Shown: positions 55,736 through 64,000 of the stretch, piece after piece | How positions within the stretch are numbered: position 1 is the stretch's first letter | Layout of the letters: every line of letters begins with the position of its first letter | Assembly (NCBI GenBank): GCA_011033025.1 | Contig: WFMF01000205.1 | Coordinates: forward strand, 62,001 to 126,000 | DNA length: 64,000 bases | Reading direction: 5' to 3' | Source: Beroe forskalii | Lineage: Eukaryota; Ctenophora; Nuda; Beroida; Beroidae | Notes under the pieces: model-generated | Databases searched by the model: none | What the model was told of the DNA's origin: nothing | What the model saw: only the letters and a program-made list of their open reading frames with translations | Made by a program: the position numbers and the translations under genes

Positions 55736-58700
55736 AGGCCCCTTTTCAACAAGGTGGCCGCAACGGTACGAAAATAAAACGTCTAGTACATAATATAATA
55801 CGATTCTAAAGAAAATGAACGCATTCTTAGAGAATAAACGCAAATTCAATTAGGCGCAGCGTTTTTATTTTCTATCCTTGCGTCCATTACTAGTATAAAT
55901 GGACGCCTCACTCACACAATAAACGCATTTCTGTTTGACTCTTATTGAAATAAACGCACAGACAGGAATTTGAACGCAGAAGGTATGAGGAATGGCTTAA
56001 ACAAAACAAACGCAACTTAACACTGTGTAAACGCATTGGTGTGTGGCTCTTATCGAAACAAACGCACAGACACGAATTTGAACGCAGTAGGAATGAGGCA
56101 GAGCTTTTACAGAAACGAACGCGTGTGCATCTATGTGTAACACTTACAGAAATAAACGCACAGACAGGAATTTAAACGCAGTAGGTATGAGGAGAGGCTT
56201 CAACAAAACAAACGCAACTTAACACTTGCTAAACGCATTGGATTGTGACTCTTATTTAAATAAACGCACCGACAGGAATTTGAACGCAGTAGGTATGAGG
56301 CGTGGCTCTTAACAATAATAAACGCAACTTAACACTGAGTGAACGCATTTCTTTGCCTTCTTATTAAGATGAACGCACTGACACAAATTTGGACGCAGTC
56401 ATCATAAATACGATATACACACAATGTAACTGTATTACTTATTATGGAATAAATGGAACTGGAGTGTAAGAGTTATTAAATTACACACACTGTGTGCTAT
56501 AGTAAATGTTTACATGGACCCTCGCATTAGCTGAAACTTTGAGTAAGACACATCTGAAGGATTTCTGAATTTACTCAAAAGCTCAAATATAAGAAGATAT
56601 AGTCGTATGCTTCCATGAAGAGTACCTACTTACCTTTAGTTTGTCTGTGGACGCACACTTGTTCACCAATAGCGGACCAAAACACTGTTGGGTGGAGAGT
56701 AAAGGTTTGTCACGGTTAGTATTTTGGCGGGGATTCAAAGGTAGTTTTATGACCTAGGGTCTGAAGACCCTAGCAGCAAACATTTTGTGAGGGAAAGAAA
56801 AAAGTTATGCGCTAATCTGCTTGGCTCAGTCTACTGTGCATTTGTACAGCAGAGTAAAATATTGCTTGTTATCTGCTTGGTGAAGTCTGCAGGACTCCAT
56901 GGCGGTCTATTCTGCTGACTGATGAGATTTACAATGCGCTGCAAACAAGCCCACTCAAAGTGAACAGGCGAACTATAGTTCACTGCAAACGAGTCCCCTC
57001 GGAGTATACTGTAAACTAGTCCGCTCAAAGTGCTCTGCAAACTACATTATCGGACATTATCACGGAGATTACTGTCACGTGAAAATCATGTCCATGATAT
57101 TTATGTCCGTGATTTTCAGGTCCGTGAAATTTAAGTCCAGTATTTCTCCTTAAAATTTCTAGGATATAGTCAAAAATTTTCTAACTTTATCCCTTCAAAC
57201 GTTCGAATAATAAAACTTTTCCGGAAATTATACTTATTTCTCATGTATAATGTATATATATACTGCGAAACGAAAAATATTGAAATCTTAAATTCAGGTA
57301 CCTATTCAAATCGTGAAAACTGAAAGTGTAGATGAGTCCACTTGGAGTACACTGGTGAGCAAGTCCAATCGGAGTACACTGGCGAAATAGTCCGCTTGGA
57401 GTCCACGGATTGCAATGTAAACAAGTTCGGTCAGAGTATACTGCAATCTAGTCCGCTCAGAGTGCACTGCAATCTAGTCCACTCAGAGTGCACTGCAATC
57501 TAGTCCGCTCAGAGTGTACTGCAATCTAGTCCGCTCAGAGTGCACTGCAATCTAGTCCGCTCAGAGTGTACTGCAATCTAGTCCACTCAGAGTGCACAGC
57601 AATCTAGTCCGCTCAGAGTGTACTGCAATCTAGTCCGCTCAGAGTGCTCTGCAATCTAGTCCGTGTCTGAAAATCACGGACATAAATATCATGGACATGA
57701 TTTTCACGTGACAGTAATCTCCGTGATAAAGTCCGATAATGTAGTTTGCAGAGCACTTTGAGCGGACTAGTTTACAGTATACTCCGAGGGGACTCGTTTG
57801 CAGTGAACTATAGTTCGCCTGTTCACTTTGAGTGGGCTTGTTTACAGCGCATTGTAAATCTCATCAGTCAGCAGAATAGACCGCCATGGAGTCCTGCCGA
57901 CTTCACCAAGCAGATAACAAGCAATATTTTACCCTGCTGTACAAATGCACAGTAGACTGAGCCAAGCAGATTAGCACATAACTTTTTCTTTCCCTCACAA
58001 AATGTTTGCTGCTAGGGTCTTCAAACCCTAGGTCATAAAACTACCTTTGAATCCCCGCCAAAACACTAACCGTGACAAACCTTTACTCTCCACCCAACAG
58101 TGTTTTGGTCCGCTATTGGTGAACAAGTGTGCGTCCACAGACAAACTAAAGGTAAGTAGGTACTCTTCATGGAAGCATACGACTATATCTTCTTATATTT
58201 GAGCTTTTGAGTAAATTCAGAAATCCTTCAGATGTGTCTTACTCAAAGTTTCAGCTAATGCGAGGGTCCATGTAAACATTTACTATAGCACACAGTGTGT
58301 GTAATTTAATAACTCTTACACTCCAGTTCCATTTATTCCATAATAAGTAATACAGTTACATTGTGTGTATATCGTATTTATGATGACTGCGTCCAAATTT
58401 GTGTCAGTGCGTTCATCTTAATAAGAAGGCAAAGAAATGCGTTCACTCAGTGTTAAGTTGCGTTTATTATTGTTAAGAGCCACGCCTCATACCTACTGCG
58501 TTCAAATTCCTGTCGGTGCGTTTATTTAAATAAGAGTCACAATCCAATGCGTTTAGCAAGTGTTAAGTTGCGTTTGTTTTTGTTGAAGCCTCTCCTCATA
58601 CCTACTGCGTTTAAATTCCTGTCTGTGCGTTTATTTCTGTAAGTGTTACACATAGATGCGTTTACCAGGTGTTAAGTCGCGTTCGTTTCTGTAAAAGCTC

Positions 58701-59175
58701 TGCCTCATTCCTACTGCGTTCAAATTCGTGTCTGTGCGTTTGTTTCAATAAGAGTCACTCACCAATGCGTTTACACAGTGTTAAGTTGCGTTTGTTTTTG
58801 TTTAGGCCATTCCTCATACCTTCTGCGTTCAAATTCGTGCCTGTGCGTTTGTTTCGATAAGAGCCACACACCAATGCGTTTACACAGTGTTAAGTTGCGT
58901 TTGTTTTTGTTTAAGCCATTCCTCATACCTTCTGCGTTCAAATTCGTGTCTGTGCGTTTATTTCAATAAGAGTCAAACAGAAATGCGTTTATTGTGTGAG
59001 TGAGGCGTCCATTTATACTAGTAATGGACGCAAGGATAGAAAATAAAAACGCTGCGCCTAATTGAATTTGCGTTTATTCTCTAAGAGTGCGTTCATTTTC
59101 TTTAGAATCGTATTATATAATGTACTAGACGTTTTATTTTCGTACCGTTGCGGCCACCTTGTTGAAAAGGGGCCT
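55736..59175. mobile_element. Foldback element 3 (cleanest copy, 3,440 bp, 6-bp target duplication)
   Basis: AATCAA at 55730-55735 and 59176-59181 flanks termini AGGCCCCTTTTCAACAAGG and its inverse. Arms from outside in: terminal block, about 120-bp tgcgttt array, block with ggtctgaagaccctagcagc, block ending near gataatgtccgtgat, and the 26-bp array aatctagtccgctcagagtg (57430-57660) toward the centre. It has no interior insertion and so gives the reference form. The centre has gtatatatatactgcg. No element-own protein. A 69-codon frame repeats in each arm but simply follows the DNA identity. Confidence 0.9.
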
Positions 59176-59181
59176 AATCAA

Positions 59182-60118
59182 AAAACTGGCAAATAGAAGG
59201 ATTTCTGTGGAGTTGATTATCGACAAAAACATCGAGGCGATGGAAAGTTAAGAGTCAAAACACTGAAACTGATATTCATCATTGTTCAGCAGCTTACTGA
59301 ATCATGAAATTATGAGAAGTAGTTCAACTTCGAAATAGAATTAATAAATATTCAGCAAAATATGTGGCCAACAGTAGACCAAAGTCGAGTCAAATAGCAG
59401 AGAAAACAGTGAACTGCAGTGATAGCAGTGATAGCAGTGATAGCAGCAATTCTGTAAAATTCTGTAAAAGCAATCATTCCGAGAAAGAGAAGTAAAAAGA
59501 TACAAAATCAAAAACGAGAGAATGAAATACAATATCATGAAATAAAGTTAGGAATTTGCATTTGTGTTGATCATTAATTGCATTGCCATGTTGTCATGGT
59601 TACACATTCTTCGGAAATAGCAAGAGGTGAGTGAGAGCAAAACGTCATTATCATTAGTAACAATGGTGCATTATTTTTCTCACACACAGCGGATACGATG
59701 TAAAATAAATGCCGCCTAATTACCGCGACACTCTGATACATTGTGCAACTTCTCATGAGAAAAATTTTGAGGACACTCTATTCTATTGACTTACCATATT
59801 CAACCATGGTAATTACGTCATTCTCATTTGTCTATTATAACAGTGCTGCAGAGTTTCACCAAATGTAAATACGCTCATTTTAACCCATTTTCTTTCATCG
59901 TTTTGTATCTCTTTTCAAGTTCTGCTGAAACTGATGCGTTTCACAAAGTGACATGCTACCATTTCCCCTTTGTTTGTTTTTCCAATTATTGTTTGTTTTT
60001 CCAAGATTGCTAGTGTTTTAAGTTTAATTAACAGCATCTAACCACATTTTTAGCCAATAATCCTTCGATTGCAAGACCTTTGAGATTGATCCATGCTTTG
60101 ATTCGATTCGCCTTTAAA
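59182..60118. other. No gene; small repeat
   Basis: AT-rich. cagtgatag is repeated three times at about 59417-59443. No exon was supported. Confidence 0.45.
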
Positions 60119-60165
60119 ATTTTCGCCCTCGGGGCCCTTCGGGCCCCTCGGGCTCTATAACTCTA
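60119..60165. repeat. GC-rich hairpin
   Basis: cgccctcggggccc-ttc-gggcccctcgggct can fold on itself; related in style to the palindromes at 4808, 18435 and 60421. Confidence 0.6.
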
Positions 60166-60390
60166 CATAAGCTTTGCCAACCCCTTCGATCAAATACTTA
60201 CGGTGCTTAATCGTGTTTGTATTGCATTTGTGAAAAAATTAAATTTTTGTTAATTAGAGAAAAAAACTCAATATTATTGTTGCAAAACCTTCCTGTGTGT
60301 TCAAATCTTCGAGGATTTAATTGAACATTCAACTTTTTTTCATCTTAGATATGCCATTCTCCCAAAAAGCTCACGCGAGTGGATATATAC

Positions 60391-60563
60391 CATATACTCC
60401 TCGCCTCATGGGCTGAATTTCGTATAGCACTCGGGCTCTTCGAGCCCTGCGTGCTATACGATATATATCCCACTCGGGCTAGCGCCCTCGAGGGATATAT
60501 TTTCATATCGCACGCGCATGCGCGTGCGATATGAAATTCAGCCCTAGAGGCTGCGGGTATATG
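60391..60563. repeat. Nested palindrome with cloverleaf potential
   Basis: The outer stem pairs catatac, gcctc and gggctgaattt with their inverses at 60534-60563. Inside are three hairpins one after another: 60421-60460 (cgtatagcac...gtgctatacg), 60463-60500 (atatatccc...gggatatat) and 60504-60533, a perfect 30-bp palindrome (catatcgcacgcgc plus its inverse). No ORF. Possibly a MITE core, a recombination hot spot or a structured RNA. Confidence 0.85.
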
Positions 60564-61007
60564 TATATATATCACACAGTTAAAAAGCAAACAGTGAGCA
60601 CTCGAGTTCAGACTTAAGCTGTATCAGTGGACATCAACGCTACTACACTAAATGGCATAGTTCAATTTTTCCCGGATCATATGCACAAAATGCCCTTTTC
60701 TGCAGCACAACAGAATAAGAATACTGATAAAATGATTCTACCCTTTCTTTTACCCTTGTGGCAGAAGCTTCTGGCGACGACCTCTTTTTCTTATAAGCTC
60801 TTCTTTGCATGCGTCCCTGGCATGCCACAAAATTTTATATACAAAGTACTTAACCCTAACTCTAACCCAATGTTCACACTTTTCTTAAATCAATTGATGA
60901 TCCAACAGGGTTTGAGCGTGTGTGTGTGTTTGTGATTGAAATGATGTATGTAGAATAAAGCAAATTACAAATTGTTTAAATTGTTTTATATGAACCTAGA
61001 GTACTGT
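60564..61007. other. No gene recognised
   Basis: Contains short gt repeats at about 60918-60932. The frame at 60627-60935 has no family feature and is not called. Confidence 0.4.
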
Positions 61008-61475
61008 CACACTATGGTGAACGCTCATTTCAGAAAACGGGACCTAAACTCTGGAATTGCCTACCTTTAGAACTAAAAAATTGTTCTAATATTGAAATCT
61101 TTAAATCTGCACTGAAAACGCATCTGTTTAAGATTGCTTTTGACAACTATGGTACTGACACATAGTAATTTTAATTTTATTTTCTTGACTGGTTTTTGTG
61201 TATATAATAGGTAAGTATCCTTTTTGATTTACTCAGTTTTCGTGTTTTCAATTTCCTGTATATTATGTTTGTTTTGGAATGACAGTGCTTATTTTTAATT
61301 CAAACTAGCTGTTAACTTATTATCTTAACTTATTTTACTAAAATTTATCATTGATTAAATACTGGTGCACTGTCAGTTGTACTTGGCAAGTTATGTTTTC
61401 GTGGCACAGCTGTGCATTGAAATAAGTTGATGTGCCACTATAATATAAAAGTTTAAATTATTATTATTATTATAT
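61008..61475 (+). mobile_element. LINE 3' end (ORF2 tail, 3' UTR, (att)n tail)
   Basis: RSFQKTGPKLWNCLPLELKN, then FKSALKTHLFKIAFDN and stop (about 61016-61167), is the typical end of CR1/L2-like ORF2. The 3' UTR ends with the same ggcacagctgtgc stem-loop and attattattatt tail as at 52935-53015. The copy is 5' truncated, as usual for target-primed reverse transcription. Confidence 0.88.
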
Positions 61476-61689
61476 TTGCTGCTTTTCTTGCCACATGCTG
61501 TATCCTGGTTTGTTTGTTCATGGCTTGTGCCTGCAAAGTAGATCTTACAATGCAGGAGAACGTTTTACTCTATAGATTGTTCCAATTGAGTTGAAAGTTC
61601 TATTATTTACTATTCTAGGTTGCTCTGCAATGACTTAGTTGGCACAATGTAAATTTGTTGTGATTGATATGATGAGGAAGATCAACACC

Positions 61690-62010
61690 AAATCTCTTTC
61701 ACCCATGCCCTCCTGATCGGTTGTGTGCGTCGGTTGGTTGCTGCGCTCCCAAGTGCGGCAAGTGCGCATGCTGGGTCGGTCATACGGGCTGGACCAGTGT
61801 GCTCGCAGTCACCGGCGCGCGTGGCTTGGGCCACGCCCGTTGGGCATGCAGGACGCCCACCGTCCATGCCCAGTGGGTGCGGTGATGGTCGCGTGCGTCG
61901 GTGGGCTCGGCCAGTTTGCGTGGCCGGTGTGGCATTTGTTTTTGTGCATGCAGTGCGGCAATGGGCTGGCGCGCGCGGCTGGACGGATGGCATGGGCTGC
62001 ACTTAAAGTG
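61690..62010. other. GC-rich island
   Basis: About 320 bp with strikingly high GC inside AT-rich DNA and open frames on both strands, caused by composition. It contains tgggcatgca and catgcccagtggg (a weak hairpin) and ggcgcgcgcggctgg. No protein family is recognised. It might be a repeat of foreign composition, a promoter-like island or contamination. Confidence 0.6.
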
Positions 62011-62061
62011 AGATAATAAACAGTACAATACGGCTAATTTAATAATTGCAATCGTGCAACC

Positions 62062-62290
62062 ATGGATTACCTTAGGCTGCTATCGGGTCGACATGCAAAA
62101 AGCGCCAAAAATAAAGTACTGTACTGTTTAAAGCATGTTTGGGTTATTTATTTAAAGGATCAAGGTAAGGAATTTTTGTGTAGCTTATTTTTATTGTATT
62201 CCAAATTGATGATTAAAAATAAATTTCTTTTCCTAATTTCTTTTCCTTCTTTTAGTCTTGAAACTCATTATAATAGAGGTTTTTTGATGC
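62062..62290 (+). CDS. Possible small two-exon gene
   Basis: ATG at 62062 opens MDYLRLLSGRHAKSAKNKVL... and ends at CAAG|GTAAGG (about 62164). A possible acceptor, cttttag (about 62254), continues in phase with LKLIIIEVF and a stop. About 46 residues. Only the good donor and open frame support it. Confidence 0.2.
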
Positions 62291-62681
62291 AAATGTGTCT
62301 GTCTGGGTGCTTCTTAGCATTCTATTTCGGTACATATAAAGTCTCAACCTTAGTCAATTTCGGAATATCCTGAAATATCCCGATGTCATTGATCATTGAT
62401 GCAGTGAAACAGACAATTTTCAATTAAGGAATCTTAACCACACACTATAAACCACTATTCTACTGATAGTTTCACGATCATAAAGATCTCTTCTTCAGAA
62501 ACTCCATAAAGTGTAACACAACATTCTCAAATTTGGTAGTGTTGTTAAGAAGAAACAAATATTCAAAGGAGAAATATTTTTAGTATATCAGGGAGATTGG
62601 GGCTCCAGGATAATTGTAAATGTTTAAAATGATGCCAATTTGATCTTTTAATCTTATTTTTTTAACTTTTGAGCATGGCAC

Positions 62682-63044
62682 ATGATCCCCACTCCTAAGA
62701 CACCAAATCTTAAGGATTATCCTTCTGTCTATCCTCCCAGTGAAGATTCTTTTCTTCTGTTAGACTATCTAGAAGAATATTTCACTGAAAAACCATCTCC
62801 CCTAATAGCCCTTGAAATTGGATCTGGTTCTGGTGTTGTTTCAACTTTCATCAAGACCCTTTCCCCTTCTACATTTTGTTTAGCTACTGACATCAATAAC
62901 ATAGCAACCACTGTAACAAGCAGCACTGCCACTTTAAATAATCAGGATATTGAGACAGTTTGCTGTAACCTAGGAACAAGTTTAGAAGGACTTTTCAACA
63001 AAGTAGATCTGCTTGTTTTCAACTCCACCCTACGTTCCAACTGA
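62682..63044 (+). pseudogene. N6AMT1/HEMK2-like methyltransferase, broken and truncated
   Basis: Intronless frame for the N-terminal half of the SAM-dependent methyltransferase that modifies the glutamine of the eRF1 GGQ motif. VYPPSEDSFLLLDYLEEYF is the conserved start, ALEIGSGSGVVSTFI the SAM-binding motif I, ATDIN motif II, and KVDLLVFN leads into the catalytic NPPY motif. Exactly there one extra base (about 63024) shifts the frame; without it the DNA reads NPPYVPTEAT. About 35 bp later the gene stops at the edge of the dispersed repeat (63059), so the C-terminal half is absent. The lack of introns suggests a retrocopy or a long first exon. Confidence 0.82.
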
Positions 63045-64000
63045 AGCAACTTATAATACATGACGTCTAAGCACATGATCATGAAAACTGAACTGAGATC
63101 TGACGAGGTAGGTTTTAAAGAATTGATGTAATATTATTTAACCAGTCACTACCTGGACATTTCATAAGTTTGATGTAATCTAACCCATTTATTCATAGCA
63201 CGAGTAACTTTAAATTGTACTCAATTTTAAAATTGATCAGTGTTTTTGTTTCAGTGAAAATCTTAAATCATTAGCTCCGAAGATGAAATCTTTCTGTGTC
63301 TAATTATTATCGAGAAATTGATTTGATTCTTTTGTATATATCATTAAAGTATTTATAAACGTATCCAAGATGTGCGACAGTTTAATATTGTAATTGTTTT
63401 CCAAGAGAATCTCATTTTTGCTTCTGAAAAAATGGTTTTGTTTTGAAGAGGTAACTATACTAATCCGAATTTTTGAAATCTTTACGTGCAACCATATTAC
63501 CTTGCTAATGCTTGAAAAGCACGTCAGCACACAGAATGTGGAATCTGAGCTTTAATCTTAACCTTGAGCATTGCATTTTGCAAATATGTAATTTGATCAC
63601 AGTTGTTCTCTTATCACCCGTGTGATAAGAGTTTAATAATTAAATTTCTTTGTCCTAAGGCCGACATGGGGTCATATTACTAAATTTGTTTTAATTTTAC
63701 GACTGCTCCCCTGTTTTAAAGATCTCAAACCCTGCCACTACCACAGTATCACGTCTTTTAATCACTGTAAATTCAGTTTATCAGAAATAAGATTAAAACA
63801 CAGGCTCAAATACTCTCAGATTCTCGGCACATTTACAATCAATTTGAGACGGATATGGGCTCATTTGGCAAACTCCGAGTATTATGGAAGGCGCTAATGT
63901 CAATATGTTAGACGTTTCCGCGCATGGAAACGCGCATTTATTGCGCGCGCATTGTATTCGTTTTTACGCGCCGCGCAATTGCTAGACGTTGCCTGGCCCC

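Noticed and set aside
22734..57955. A 69-codon frame (starting MQSTLSGLVYSI) found in four foldback arms
   Set aside because: The arms are nearly identical DNA, so frame conservation carries no information. It begins inside a terminal repeat and has no family feature.
22369..58969. Repeated small ORFs (LRSNSCLCVCFNKS type) in foldback arms
   Set aside because: They follow the ~120-bp tgcgttt tandem array and stop at each array edge.
61723..62028. Long ORFs on both strands in the GC-rich island
   Set aside because: High GC removes stop codons in every frame. No recognisable domain or splice support.

Overview
This is a window of animal nuclear DNA, most likely from a ctenophore. The clearest evidence is a tandem pair of genes encoding a calcium-regulated photoprotein of the ctenophore type (mnemiopsin/berovin family: three EF-hands, no intron in the coding part, about 206 residues expected). 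Other genes have short introns with ordinary GT/AG borders. The DNA is AT-rich and crowded with non-LTR retrotransposons, MITEs and GC-rich palindromes.

Layout. 1-6.2 kb: simple repeats and pieces of one or two unrecognised spliced genes on the minus strand. 6.8-9.3 kb: two tandem photoprotein copies, the first with one frameshift near its end, the second with many indels, followed by a 100-base gap. 9.4-11.1 kb: a decayed LINE on the minus strand (zinc-knuckle ORF1, endonuclease, start of the RT region). 11.8-27.6 kb: a gene of at least 21 exons for a sperm-type cation channel subunit most like CATSPER4. Its S4-S5 linker/S5 exon cannot be found, and a 1.5-kb block of homopolymer runs lies exactly there. 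27.6-34.6 kb: one intact and two broken copies of an unrecognised secreted cysteine-containing protein. 35.1-43.4 kb: a large foldback element with younger insertions nested in it. 44.6-51.1 kb: an unassigned exon and a 12-exon SLC49A4/DIRC2-like lysosomal-type transporter. 51.4-55.6 kb: a dispersed repeat and LINE pieces, including an internally deleted LINE with a good reverse transcriptase ORF. 55.7-59.2 kb: a third foldback element. 59.2-64 kb: a cloverleaf-like nested palindrome, a LINE 3' end, a GC-rich island, a broken N6AMT1/HEMK2 methyltransferase copy, and a second copy of the 51.4-kb repeat.

Most notable. (1) Three related foldback elements have about 1.6-kb inverted arms and AG...CT ends. 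Two of them have perfect 6-bp target duplications, a combination known from Polinton/Maverick elements, yet none has coding capacity. (2) Inside them sit a TA-flanked MITE, a TGTCCC-repeat MITE and a 4.27-kb element with an 8-bp target duplication and a THAP-domain ORF (P-element-like); the other foldback copies supply the empty sites. (3) Tandem repeats lie on splice junctions, most strikingly about 36 copies of the end of SLC49A4-like exon 2 together with its 5' splice site. (4) A 173-bp nested palindrome could fold as a cloverleaf. (5) A new secreted protein family sits beside the CatSper gene, whose last exon has absorbed part of a family member.

The genes do not form a pathway. Many single-base indels in otherwise good genes suggest a long-read assembly with residual errors, so each break should be read as either decay or sequencing error.
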